Shown: piece after piece, positions 23,612-32,165 of the stretch
Layout: each line of letters begins with the position of its first letter
Numbering within the stretch: the stretch's first letter is position 1
Assembly: GCA_045630965.1 (NCBI GenBank)
Contig: JAZQTU010000005.1
Span: forward strand, 34,576 to 98,575
Reading direction: 5' to 3'
DNA: 64,000 nucleotides
From: HGM04593 sp045630965
GTDB taxonomy: Bacteria > Bacteroidota > Bacteroidia > Bacteroidales > Bacteroidaceae
The notes under the pieces: model-generated
The model's database searches: none
Told to the model about the DNA's origin: nothing
Seen by the model: only the letters and a program-made list of their open reading frames with translations
Made by a program: the position numbers and the translations under genes

Positions 23612-25840
23612 ATGGAAAAGAATTTGAACTTCAAGGATGGCTTGTGGAGCAAGGAAATCAACGTTGGTAACTTTGTACACGAGAACATTACTCCTTATGA
23701 GGGAGATGCTTCTTTCTTGGTAGGTCCTACTGAAAGAACAAAGAAAGTTTGGAATGTTTGCCTTAAGGCTCTTGAAGAGGAGCGTGCAAACAATGGTGTA
23801 CGTGCTTTGGATAATGTGACTGTTTCTACAATCACATCGCACAAGGCTGGTTATATTGATAAGGAAAACGAGCTTATCGTAGGTTTGCAGACCGATGAAC
23901 TTCTCAAACGTTCTATCAAGCCCTACGGTGGTATTAAGGTAGTTGAGAAAGCTTGTCGTGAGAATGGTGTTGAGGTTGATGAGAAGGTTAAGGATATCTT
24001 CTATCACTACCGTAAGACACACAACGACGGTGTGTTCGATGCATATACCGAGGAGATACGTATGTACCGCTCTTTGGGATTCCTTACCGGTCTGCCCGAT
24101 AACTATGCGCGTGGTCGTATAATCGGTGACTACCGTCGTCTTGCTCTTTATGGTCTTGACCGTCTTATCGAGGCTAAGAAAGAGGATTTGAAAGGCTTGT
24201 TGAGTCCTATGACAGATCATACAATCCGTCTCCGTGAGGAAGTTTCAGAGCAGATAAAGGCTCTCAATGAAATCAAGGTTCTCGGTGAGTACTACGGTCT
24301 TGATCTTTCTCGTCCTGCAACATCGGCTCAGGAGGCTGTTCAGTGGACATATATGGCATACCTTGCTGCTGTTAAGGAGCAGGATGGTGCTGCAATGTCA
24401 CTCGGTAACGTTTCTTCATTCCTTGATATCTATATCCAGTACGATCTCGACAATGGCAATATCGATGAGACATTCGCTCAGGAGCTTATTGACCAGTTCG
24501 TTATCAAGTTGCGTATGGTTCGCCACTTGCGTATGCAGTCATACAACGACTTGTTCGCAGGTGACCCTACATGGGTAACAGAGGCTATCGGTGGTCGTTT
24601 CAATGACGGCCGTACAAAGGTTACAAAGACATCATTCCGTTTCTTGCAGACTCTTTACAACCTCGGTCCCTCACCAGAGCCTAACATGACTGTTCTTTGG
24701 AGCAGCGAACTTCCTGAAGGTTTCAAGGAGTACTGTGCAAAGGTTTCTATCGATACATCTTCAATCCAGTACGAGAACGATACTTTGATGCGTGAGGTAC
24801 GTGAGTGCGACGATTATGGTATTGCATGCTGTGTATCATATCAGGCTATCGGTCGTCAGATCCAGTTCTTCGGTGCACGTTGTAACCTTGCAAAGGCATT
24901 GTTGCTTGCTATCAACGGTGGACGTTGCGAGAATACAGGTACAGTTGTTGTAAAGGGTATCCCTGTATTGTCAGGTGATCTTCTCAACTACGAAGAGGTT
25001 CTTTCTAACTACAAGAAGGTGCTTATGGAGATTGCACGAGTTTACAACGACTCTATGAACATCATCCACTATATGCATGACAAGTACTATTATGAGAAGG
25101 CACAGATGGCGTTTATCGACACCGATCCTTCAATCAACTTGGCATATGGTGTAGCAGGTCTTTCTATTGCAATTGACTCACTCTCTGCTATCAAGTATGG
25201 TAAGGTTACTGTTAAGCGTAACGAACTTGGCTTGACTGAGTCTTTCAATATTGAGAATGAATTCCCATGCTTCGGTAACGACGATGACCGTGTTGACCAC
25301 CTTGGTATTGACTTGGTATACTTCTTCAGCGAGGAACTCAAGAAACACCCTGTATACAAGAACGCTCAGCCAACATTGTCACTCCTCACCATTACATCTA
25401 ACGTGATGTACGGTAAGAAGACAGGTGCTACTCCTGACGGTCGTGAAAAGGGCGTTGCTTTTGCTCCGGGTGCTAACCCAATGCACGGACGTGACAAGAA
25501 GGGTGCTGTAGCATCTTTGAGCTCTGTTGCAAAATTGCGTTATCGCGACTCACAGGACGGTATCAGTAACACATTCTCTATCATTCCAAAGTCACTTGGT
25601 GTAGACGAAGAGACACGTATAGAGAACCTTGTTACATTGATGGACGGTTACTTCACCAAGGGTGCACATCACCTCAATGTGAACGTTCTCAACCGCGAGA
25701 TGCTTATGGATGCAATGGAACACCCCGAGAAGTATCCACAGCTTACAATCCGCGTATCGGGTTATGCTGTAAACTTCATCAGACTGAGCCGTGAGCATCA
25801 GTTGGAGGTTATCTCACGTTCATTCCACGAGCGCATGTAA
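23612..25840 (+). CDS. pflB: Pyruvate formate-lyase (formate C-acetyltransferase)
   Basis: A 742-residue glycyl radical enzyme of full length. It turns pyruvate and CoA into acetyl-CoA and formate in anaerobic fermentation. The active-site cysteine pair is in YGIACCVSYQ (about 405-408). The C-terminal glycyl-radical loop is IRVSGYAVNF (Gly about 717). Residues 1-620 form the PFL barrel. It is followed by a hairpin and then the activase gene. Codon use is strongly biased, as expected for a highly expressed enzyme. Confidence 0.97.
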   Translation: MEKNLNFKDGLWSKEINVGNFVHENITPYEGDASFLVGPTERTKKVWNVCLKALEEERANNGVRALDNVTVSTITSHKAGYIDKENELIVGLQTDELLKRSIKPYGGIKVVEKACRENGVEVDEKVKDIFYHYRKTHNDGVFDAYTEEIRMYRSLGFLTGLPDNYARGRIIGDYRRLALYGLDRLIEAKKEDLKGLLSPMTDHTIRLREEVSEQIKALNEIKVLGEYYGLDLSRPATSAQEAVQWTYMAYLAAVKEQDGAAMSLGNVSSFLDIYIQYDLDNGNIDETFAQELIDQFVIKLRMVRHLRMQSYNDLFAGDPTWVTEAIGGRFNDGRTKVTKTSFRFLQTLYNLGPSPEPNMTVLWSSELPEGFKEYCAKVSIDTSSIQYENDTLMREVRECDDYGIACCVSYQAIGRQIQFFGARCNLAKALLLAINGGRCENTGTVVVKGIPVLSGDLLNYEEVLSNYKKVLMEIARVYNDSMNIIHYMHDKYYYEKAQMAFIDTDPSINLAYGVAGLSIAIDSLSAIKYGKVTVKRNELGLTESFNIENEFPCFGNDDDRVDHLGIDLVYFFSEELKKHPVYKNAQPTLSLLTITSNVMYGKKTGATPDGREKGVAFAPGANPMHGRDKKGAVASLSSVAKLRYRDSQDGISNTFSIIPKSLGVDEETRIENLVTLMDGYFTKGAHHLNVNVLNREMLMDAMEHPEKYPQLTIRVSGYAVNFIRLSREHQLEVISRSFHERM

Positions 25841-25857
25841 TGACAACATAATGTTAA

Positions 25858-25890
25858 AAATAGGCTGGCTTTTTGGCCGGCCTATTTTTT
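25858..25890 (+). terminator. Hairpin terminator between pflB and pflA
   Basis: AAATAGGCTGGC (25858-25869) pairs with GCCGGCCTATTT (25876-25887) with one G-T pair, followed by a T run. It lies 14 bp before the pflA start and probably lets only part of the transcription reach the activase. Confidence 0.82.
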
Positions 25891-25903
25891 CAAATAAACA
25901 ATA

Positions 25904-26635
25904 ATGGATATAAGAGTACATTCATACGAATCTTTGGGCACTTTTGATGGTCCAGGTTTACGTCTTGTGGTGTTTCTGCAAGGATGCAACTTCCGTTGTC
26001 TCTATTGTGCCAATCCCGACACCATTGACCCGAAAGGAGAGAGCAAGGTGACAGATATTGAGGAAATCGTCCGTTTGGCTGTCAATGAAAAGGCATTCTT
26101 CGGCAAAAAGGGTGGTGTGACTTTCAGTGGTGGCGAACCAACATTCCAGGCGAAGGCGCTTGTTCCGCTGGTTAAGCGTCTGCAGGAAAATGGAATACAT
26201 GTATGTATAGATACGAACGGTAGCATCTGGAATAGTGATGTTGAGGAACTTTTGTCAATAGTAGACTTGGTGTTGCTTGATATCAAACAGTTTAATCCGG
26301 AACGTCACAATACATTGACTGAACGTAGCAACGAGCAGACATTGAAAACTGCCAAATGGCTGCAGGAACATGGTAAACCGTTTTGGCTGCGTTATGTCCT
26401 TGTTCAAGGATATAGTGCATTTGAAGAGGATATACGCGCATTAGGCGAACACTTTAAGGGGTATGACATGATAAAACGTGTCGAGGTGTTGCCTTACCAT
26501 ACATTGGGCGCACATAAATATGAGCCTCTAGGAATGGAGTATAAATTAAAAGGAGTGAAGGAGAATACTCCAGAGCAACTCGATGCCGCAAGAGATATAT
26601 TTGAGGAATATTTCGATTGTGTATTTGTGAATTAA
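25904..26635 (+). CDS. pflA: Pyruvate formate-lyase activating enzyme
   Basis: A 243-residue radical SAM enzyme that installs the glycyl radical on PflB. The iron-sulfur motif C-x3-C-x2-C is GCNFRCLYCANPDT (about 29-42), followed by the glycine-rich SAM motif FSGGEP (about 76-81) and VCIDTNG (about 104-110). Length and start (MDIRVHSYESLGTFDGPGLR) are normal. It follows pflB and is 6 bp upstream of the acetyltransferase gene. Confidence 0.96.
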   Translation: MDIRVHSYESLGTFDGPGLRLVVFLQGCNFRCLYCANPDTIDPKGESKVTDIEEIVRLAVNEKAFFGKKGGVTFSGGEPTFQAKALVPLVKRLQENGIHVCIDTNGSIWNSDVEELLSIVDLVLLDIKQFNPERHNTLTERSNEQTLKTAKWLQEHGKPFWLRYVLVQGYSAFEEDIRALGEHFKGYDMIKRVEVLPYHTLGAHKYEPLGMEYKLKGVKENTPEQLDAARDIFEEYFDCVFVN

Positions 26636-26641
26636 CTTGTG

Positions 26642-27208
26642 ATGCCTACAGAAAGGGAGAAAATGTTGCGTGGCGAATTATATGATGCCAACAATGATGC
26701 AGCGCTTATTGCAGAGAGGAATGCTTGCAAAGTGTTGTGCCAAAAGTATAACACACTGCCGTATGAGGCTGTAGAGGAGCGTAAAGCAATATTGCGTAAT
26801 ATAGTTGGCAAGGCTAAAGGAAATTTTGTTATAGAACCTTCCTTTTGGTGCGATTACGGTTGCAACGTATCTCTTGGAGATAATTTCTATGCGAACCATA
26901 ATCTTGTGATACTTGATGCGGCCCCTGTTGTTTTTGGCGATAATGTGTTTGTTGCACCCAACTGCTGCTTCACCACAGCAGGGCATCCTATTGATGTTGA
27001 GCTACGCAATAAAGGTCTTGAGTATGCCCGCCCGATAACTGTGGGTAATAATGTGTGGATTGGTGCCGGTGTTACGGTTCTTCCGGGTGTCAGCATCGGC
27101 GACAATGTAACGATAGGTGCCGGCAGCTTGGTGAACCGCGATATACCGTCGGGTTCGGTTGCAGTGGGTGTCCCATGCAGGGTTATTAAACAGACAAAGC
27201 AGGAGTGA
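26642..27208 (+). CDS. Sugar O-acetyltransferase (maltose/galactoside acetyltransferase family)
   Basis: A 188-residue left-handed beta-helix acetyltransferase. The N-terminal Mac domain (TEREKMLRGELYDANN) is followed by hexapeptide repeats, with the catalytic His in TAGHPID (about 116) and the C-terminal turn IGAGSLVNRDIPSGSVAVGVPCRVI. It moves an acetyl group from acetyl-CoA to a sugar hydroxyl, probably for detoxification of non-metabolised sugars. The ATG at 26642 is used; a GTG lies 3 bp upstream. It probably shares the pflA transcript, though a functional link is not obvious. Confidence 0.9.
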   Translation: MPTEREKMLRGELYDANNDAALIAERNACKVLCQKYNTLPYEAVEERKAILRNIVGKAKGNFVIEPSFWCDYGCNVSLGDNFYANHNLVILDAAPVVFGDNVFVAPNCCFTTAGHPIDVELRNKGLEYARPITVGNNVWIGAGVTVLPGVSIGDNVTIGAGSLVNRDIPSGSVAVGVPCRVIKQTKQE

Positions 27209-27232
27209 TTTCCTGCTTTGTCTGTTTATTTG
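27188..27232. terminator. Strong bidirectional terminator overlapping the acetyltransferase stop
   Basis: Perfectly complementary 17-nt arms at 27188-27204 and 27211-27227 enclose a 6-nt loop, and the stop codon (27206-27208) is in the loop. It separates convergent genes. Confidence 0.88.
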
Positions 27233-27234
27233 GT

Positions 27235-27690
27235 TTATTCTTCAATTCTTGTCCAATAGACTGTCTTGCCTATTCCAAGGATGTTGCCATAAACTTTGAG
27301 GGTCTTTGCATCCTTGAACTCAATGTCAACACTGTAGATTTTACCGCTTCCCGGGTCATAGATTTTTGTATCGGTCCACTCCTTGTCGTCAGCGTCGTAT
27401 TTGAGTCCTTTAACAAGGATTACCTTGTCAAGGTCAACGTTGCGCAGGCTCTTGTCGGGGTTCTTCACATCCTTACGCTTGTTGCCGTTGGCATCCAACG
27501 CTTTTTCTACCCAATAAACCTGTGCGGTGTATGTGCCGTCAGCTGCCTTTGTAATCTTGATTTTGCTCTTGCTGCCATCCTTTAGGCTCAAATAGTTGCC
27601 AAGAATGTTGTCGCCTTTTGAGTTAAGGTCCTGTGCGCTTACGGTAAGTGTTACCAATACGCAGATAAGTGTAAAGAGAATCTTTTTCAT
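27235..27690 (-). CDS. DUF2147 secreted protein
   Basis: A 151-residue protein from the ATG at 27690 (another ATG lies 9 bp upstream). A signal peptide (MKKILFTLICVLVTLTVSAQ) is followed by one DUF2147 domain: KIKITKAADGTYTAQVYWVE, a central D-x-G-x-x-K-D-x-x-N-P-D-x-x-L-R segment, and the end strand LKVYGNILGIGKTVYWTR. Members are small lipocalin-like secreted proteins; the ligand is unknown. A consensus promoter lies upstream. Confidence 0.87.
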   Translation of the reverse strand: MKKILFTLICVLVTLTVSAQDLNSKGDNILGNYLSLKDGSKSKIKITKAADGTYTAQVYWVEKALDANGNKRKDVKNPDKSLRNVDLDKVILVKGLKYDADDKEWTDTKIYDPGSGKIYSVDIEFKDAKTLKVYGNILGIGKTVYWTRIEE

Positions 27691-27719
27691 TTTGTACATG
27701 TTTGTTGTTTGATTATGTA

Positions 27720-27752
27720 CAAAAGTAGTGTTTGTTCTGCTTCACTACCAAA
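27720..27752 (-). promoter_or_regulatory. Promoter of the DUF2147 gene
   Basis: On the minus strand TTTG (27752-27749), a 21-bp spacer and TACTTTTG (27727-27720) match the consensus exactly. Confidence 0.7.
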
Positions 27753-27840
27753 AAAACAGTTGAATATTTAGTTAAAATTGCACAAGTTTAACCATTCTGT
27801 GCAGTAAAAGAACATTCCTTGGCTAAAATATACTCTTTTT

Positions 27841-29064
27841 CTATTCCTTTACATATTCATACCCCATTTGGTTGATTGTGTGAATGACCTTTTCTTTATC
27901 TATTCTCTCTCCTTCAAGGTATGCTGTTCCTTCAGTCAAATCGACATGTACCGAACGTACTCCTTCTATTGATGAGAGTGCCTTCTCGACATTCGCCTTG
28001 CAGTGGTTGCACATCATACCTTTGATTTTGAAATTCTGTTGCGTTGTGACAGTTTTCTTGTCTTTTCTGAATTTTAGAACAAAACCATTAATCAGCAATA
28101 TGACAAAAATTATGCTTGATGTTGTCTGCCACCATGGTGTTATGTTGTCACAGCATCCGGCTACGTGCTTGTGTGTAATGTTACTGAACCATTCTGTAGG
28201 TAGTGCGTAGTCTATAAATATACCGAAGCCAATAGCTCCTGCCATTATTGTTGCAAGGTAGGTGATAAGTGTTTTGCGCCCAAGTACTTTGTTTATGACA
28301 AGCATGGTTGCCATATTGGTAGCCGGTCCTGCCATTAGTAGTACTAAAGCTGCTCCTGGTGAGAGTCCTTTAAGCATAAGTGCAGCAGCAATGGGAATAG
28401 AGCCTGTAGCACATAGATACATAGGCATTGATACTGCAAGTATAGTTAGCATGTTCAATAATGGATACTTATTAAGTGTAAAAAAGAAATCGTTAGGCAA
28501 TAATACTGTAATAATTGCAGCAACAACAAGGCCAATAACAATCCATTTGCCAATATCCTGTATAATCTCTATGAATCCATAATGCAATGCTCCTGTTAAT
28601 TTCCTTAAGAATTTTCTTGAGTTGCTTTGTTCCTGTTGTAAATATCTGACTTCGTTTCCGTCTTTGCATATGCGATTTGTAATAACACCTCCTGTTATTG
28701 CTGTTATAAATGCGACGACAGGGCGTATAATGGCAAATGGCAAACCGATAACTGAAGCTGTGGCAAGTATTGAATCAACTCCAGTCTGTGGTGTAGAAAT
28801 CAGGAATGATACGGTAGCTCCCTTTGATGCTCCTTCGCGATAAAGTGATGTTGCTGTAGGGATAACTCCGCACGAACACAACGGAAGAGGTATTCCGAAA
28901 AGTGCTGCCCAAAGTACAGAACTGAAATTCCTGCGTGATAGCTTGTCTGCATATATGTGACGTGGAACAAACTCGTGTAGTAAACCTGCTATAAGAAAAC
29001 CAAGTAACAGGTAAGGTGTCATTTCGTTAAGCAGGTCAATAAGTGGGGTTATATACTCTTTCAT
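27841..29064 (-). CDS. Permease of the SO_0444/DUF318 metal-efflux family with C-terminal HMA domain
   Basis: A 407-residue inner-membrane protein with about eight helices and the family motif PLPLCSCGVIPTATSLYREGAS (cysteines about 63 and 65). The C-terminal domain (about 340-405) is a heavy-metal-associated fold with GMMCNHCKANVEKAL (CxxC). Relatives export copper, zinc or arsenicals. A histidine/cysteine-rich loop (THKHVAGCC, about 291-299) may hold metal. The gene stands alone with a very strong palindrome over its promoter, suggesting metal-responsive repression from elsewhere. Which metal is moved cannot be told. Confidence 0.85.
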   Translation of the reverse strand: MKEYITPLIDLLNEMTPYLLLGFLIAGLLHEFVPRHIYADKLSRRNFSSVLWAALFGIPLPLCSCGVIPTATSLYREGASKGATVSFLISTPQTGVDSILATASVIGLPFAIIRPVVAFITAITGGVITNRICKDGNEVRYLQQEQSNSRKFLRKLTGALHYGFIEIIQDIGKWIVIGLVVAAIITVLLPNDFFFTLNKYPLLNMLTILAVSMPMYLCATGSIPIAAALMLKGLSPGAALVLLMAGPATNMATMLVINKVLGRKTLITYLATIMAGAIGFGIFIDYALPTEWFSNITHKHVAGCCDNITPWWQTTSSIIFVILLINGFVLKFRKDKKTVTTQQNFKIKGMMCNHCKANVEKALSSIEGVRSVHVDLTEGTAYLEGERIDKEKVIHTINQMGYEYVKE

Positions 29065-29070
29065 ATATTA

Positions 29071-29101
29071 TATCTTTGCATAGTAATACTATGCAAAGAT
29101 A
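29071..29101. promoter_or_regulatory. Palindromic operator-promoter of the metal permease
   Basis: ATCTTTGCATAGT (29072-29084) and ACTATGCAAAGAT (29088-29100) are perfect 13-bp inverted arms around 3 bp. An exact -7 box TATCTTTG occurs on the minus strand (29101-29094), reading toward the permease, and symmetrically on the plus strand (29071-29078). A repressor bound here would cover the promoter. Confidence 0.65.
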
Positions 29102-29145
29102 ATTTGTTTTATAAAAAACTGTTGTCGCAATTTGTTGTTGAATTA

Positions 29146-30447
29146 CTATTTGTTCTTGTTTCTTTCGATGATGCTGAGGTTTACCAATGCCTGTTCGTCG
29201 CCCATCTCTGCCGCTTTTGTAAATGCACGCTCTGCTGCATGGCGGTGGTGACGGCGATAATCAATGACACCCTGTATGTTAAGGACTCTTGGGTCATCTT
29301 TGTATTCTTTCAGTTTGTCTATAAGTTGTCCGTAGTCTGGTGAGGGGTTGTTCATCAGTTCGTCTACTATCTCATTTATAGCGAGTGCTGTACTGTCGGG
29401 GTTGTTCTGGTAGTATATTCCTGTGCAACATGCTATGCGGTGTGCTGGGAACATTCTTTCCAACAGTTCTTGGTAGAGTGTACCGCCGTTATACCTTTTG
29501 AGCAAGGTTTCTCGTGCCTGAGGCGATTTTTCGGCTTTCAGCATTGATATTAGCTCTTCGCTGTCACCGGGTTCTATCTGCCTGATATCATTATATATCA
29601 TGCTCCAGCTTTTGCCGCCATCTGCAATTTCAAATATTGAGTCGGGGAGTTGGTGGTGTTTTTTTATATGTTCACGGAAAGACTTTGCACGTGCATATCC
29701 AAGTCCTTGATTTGCATCTTCAGTGCCGTCAGGTGATGTGTATCCTACAAATTGTACAGCTTCGATACTCGTTGTACTGTCAGCAAGTATATCGTCAATT
29801 ATTCCCATCAGTTCTTCTATAGAATCGGCATTCTGTAGATATTCGGTATTGAGTTTGGAACTGTTGGTGACATAGCGTACAACGCTCGGTGTTATAGCTG
29901 CTTTACTTGCGTGCTCATTATTCAATGGAGTGTAATGGCTTATGCTCTTTACGTGTGGATGTTCCATTGCAATATGGTCGGCTATACTTTGCCTTGGTTG
30001 CACTCTGTGGCAATTCATTGATGGCGCTTCGGGCATACATATTGCAACGGTGTCGTATTTATGTTCATTGCCTTTGCTGTTGTAGTATTCGCAATAAGTT
30101 ATTCCGTATATTGTATCATTTATTGCGGTTTCCGGAATTGTCAAGGTACAAGTTGTCCATTCGTCATGTGAGAGTTCTGGGGAATGGCCGTACCTCTTTA
30201 CATACCTTCTGTTATAGCGTTTCCCTTGGTAGTGTCTGGCTGTTGAACTTATACACGTGTCGGGTGTACACAGGTGGGTAACAACTAGCAAGCCTTCATT
30301 GGACCTTATCTTAGGTGTGTCGTATTCGAATGTAAAGTGCCAGCAGCTGTCGCTGTGTATAGTACTGTATCTCTCTGGGGAAATCTGTGCATGCAAGGCG
30401 TTGCATATGAATGCAAGCATTACGGGAAGGATAATTTTGAAGTTCAT
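29146..30447 (-). CDS. OmpA-like periplasmic protein with TPR-type tail
   Basis: A 433-residue protein with a signal peptide (cleavage after LHAQ, about residue 21). Residues about 25-150 form a beta-rich domain with two nearby cysteine pairs. Residues about 185-310 resemble an OmpA C-terminal domain: VQFVGYTSPDGTEDANQGL followed by GYARAKSFREHI, a degenerate form of the peptidoglycan-binding T-D-x-x-G-x-x-x-x-N-x-x-L-S-x-x-R-A motif. Residues about 360-430 look like one or two TPR helices. Similar proteins occur near Bacteroidota outer-membrane and fimbrial genes. Binding to peptidoglycan is uncertain because key residues differ. Confidence 0.65.
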   Translation of the reverse strand: MNFKIILPVMLAFICNALHAQISPERYSTIHSDSCWHFTFEYDTPKIRSNEGLLVVTHLCTPDTCISSTARHYQGKRYNRRYVKRYGHSPELSHDEWTTCTLTIPETAINDTIYGITYCEYYNSKGNEHKYDTVAICMPEAPSMNCHRVQPRQSIADHIAMEHPHVKSISHYTPLNNEHASKAAITPSVVRYVTNSSKLNTEYLQNADSIEELMGIIDDILADSTTSIEAVQFVGYTSPDGTEDANQGLGYARAKSFREHIKKHHQLPDSIFEIADGGKSWSMIYNDIRQIEPGDSEELISMLKAEKSPQARETLLKRYNGGTLYQELLERMFPAHRIACCTGIYYQNNPDSTALAINEIVDELMNNPSPDYGQLIDKLKEYKDDPRVLNIQGVIDYRRHHRHAAERAFTKAAEMGDEQALVNLSIIERNKNK

Positions 30448-30508
30448 AAGGGTTGTAATTAATGGTTTATTGTTTACCCTTATAAAACGTATCTGCTGTA
30501 ACGAAGGT

Positions 30509-31225
30509 TTACAGTTGTTCTATGATATCAGGCAACTCTTCAAGACTTTTGATTGTGTGTGTCGCTGTGTGTCCTGCAATTATTGGTTCTTCCTCCCAGC
30601 AAATATTCTTTATCCAAACAGTCTTGCATCCGAGCGTACTTGACGGGTATATGTCCTTTCGGTATGAGTCCCCAACGACAAGTACCTCTTGAGGTGATAC
30701 TTGCAGTGCCTCTGCTCCTAATGCGAAAAGTGCCGGGTCGGGCTTGCGGAGCCCTACAACAGATGATTCAACAATTTCCCTGAAATATTTTGATAGATTG
30801 AATTCTTTGAGTACTGTGGGCATGTTGCCGTAGAAGTTGGTTACAAGTACAAGTGGAAATTTTTCTGATAATTTTTCTACAACAGAACAGGTTGTTTTCA
30901 AAGTCTCTTTCACTTTGTCATAGCAACTATCGGCAATTTCCATGGCTTTGTCATCGCTCAGGTCTACACCGGATTGTATGTTGCGCAGGTAGTCAAAGTG
31001 AATGGCTAACTTTTTTCTCAATAGAGTGTGGAATGTGTCCGTCGGTTTTATAGTAGGGTTTTTGGCAAGGAACCTTTCGCCATATACGTACGCCTCACGG
31101 TATGTTTCGCGTGTAATCCCGATACAGGCCTTCCTGTATTGTTCCCAGATAAACTCCCCCCAATGTATACCATTGGTGTCTATAGTTCCTCCGTAGTCAA
31201 ATATAATTCCCTTAATTGAACTCAT
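30509..31225 (-). CDS. HAD-superfamily hydrolase
   Basis: A 238-residue HAD protein of the Cof-independent, alpha-helical-cap type. Motif I is FDYGGTIDTNG (about 9-19), where the second catalytic Asp is replaced by Gly; motif II is LVTNF (about 126-130), motif III K (GLRKPDPALF, about 157-166), motif IV GDSYRKDI (about 183-190). The Gly at the second Asp occurs in some HADs but usually alters or weakens phosphatase activity. It ends the chain of overlapping genes from pdxA; its start overlaps the end of the CDP-alcohol transferase gene by 14 bp. Confidence 0.85.
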   Translation of the reverse strand: MSSIKGIIFDYGGTIDTNGIHWGEFIWEQYRKACIGITRETYREAYVYGERFLAKNPTIKPTDTFHTLLRKKLAIHFDYLRNIQSGVDLSDDKAMEIADSCYDKVKETLKTTCSVVEKLSEKFPLVLVTNFYGNMPTVLKEFNLSKYFREIVESSVVGLRKPDPALFALGAEALQVSPQEVLVVGDSYRKDIYPSSTLGCKTVWIKNICWEEEPIIAGHTATHTIKSLEELPDIIEQL

Positions 31226-32165
31226 ATCCGCTTTCTATTTTCATTGTCAGTCTTTTGCTGAGTGTTTCATGCTTGTATTGCATGTAGATGAACAGTATCA
31301 TTAGTACGATAAGTTCATATACAAGGTATAGCCATAGCTGGTTTATCATCATAGACAAGAACAATACTATGGCGCGTGAATTGAATGTGAGGATGTTTGT
31401 ATACTTCATCAATGGCTTGCTGCCTTTGCAGAACTCCTTGCGCAGAGAATCAGGTATGTCTGTTCCATATCTTTCCTGTACTGTTTTAATGAACTTCTGG
31501 AAATTAGGGGACATGCGCTCTTGGTTCTCTACGTAAGCTACATAGAAACTTAAGAACAGCTTCCAGAAAAAACTGGTTTTCCATGATGTTTCAGCGTATT
31601 CTTTCTTTTCCATTGCAGAATTGTGGAATTCGTGGCCGTTCTTTTCGTTGGAGAAATAGAGGTGTATGTTTCTGTAATAGTCGGCAAGCTGGCATTGTGA
31701 TCCGTGTACCCAAAAACCGCTGAAAGCAAGCAGTATCCATATTATGACACCCCATGTATATTCCGGTGCAAAAGGTATCGGTTTCTCGGTCTCTCGCAGA
31801 GCTATGGCAAGGTATATGAAGAAAAACCAGCAGTCGCCGGCAAAACCGTCAAGAATACGTCCCCAGCGGGTCTTCTGTCCGGTTATACGTGCGAGCTGTC
31901 CGTCTGTACTGTCGTAAAGGTTTGCCCATATGAGAAGAAACATACCGGCGATATTCCAATATATGTTCTCATTCGCAAAGCATATTCCTGCAGCGACGCC
32001 TAAAAATATTGATGCAATGGTTATTATATTGGGATGAATACCTCTGTTACGGAAAAATAGTGCACAACGGAAACCCAATGGGCGGTAAAAGCACATGTCA
32101 ATGAACTCCTCTGTATCAGTTGATTTAATCGATGCTCTATATAGCTTTTTATCTTCTTCTTTCAT
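31212..32165 (-). CDS. CDP-alcohol phosphatidyltransferase family protein
   Basis: A 317-residue membrane protein with about six helices. The family motif D-x2-D-G-x2-A-R-x8-G-x3-D is seen at DSTDGQLARITGQKTRWGRILD (85-106), but the last Asp comes after four residues (D-GFAG-D, 106-111) rather than the usual three. These enzymes move a phospho-alcohol from a CDP donor to a lipid or other hydroxyl. Residues about 150-230 form an unusual long cytoplasmic insert. It overlaps its neighbours on both sides (17 bp and 14 bp), so it acts with the ATP-grasp and nucleotidyltransferase products. The substrate is not known. Confidence 0.85.
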   Translation of the reverse strand: MKEEDKKLYRASIKSTDTEEFIDMCFYRPLGFRCALFFRNRGIHPNIITIASIFLGVAAGICFANENIYWNIAGMFLLIWANLYDSTDGQLARITGQKTRWGRILDGFAGDCWFFFIYLAIALRETEKPIPFAPEYTWGVIIWILLAFSGFWVHGSQCQLADYYRNIHLYFSNEKNGHEFHNSAMEKKEYAETSWKTSFFWKLFLSFYVAYVENQERMSPNFQKFIKTVQERYGTDIPDSLRKEFCKGSKPLMKYTNILTFNSRAIVLFLSMMINQLWLYLVYELIVLMILFIYMQYKHETLSKRLTMKIESGYEFN

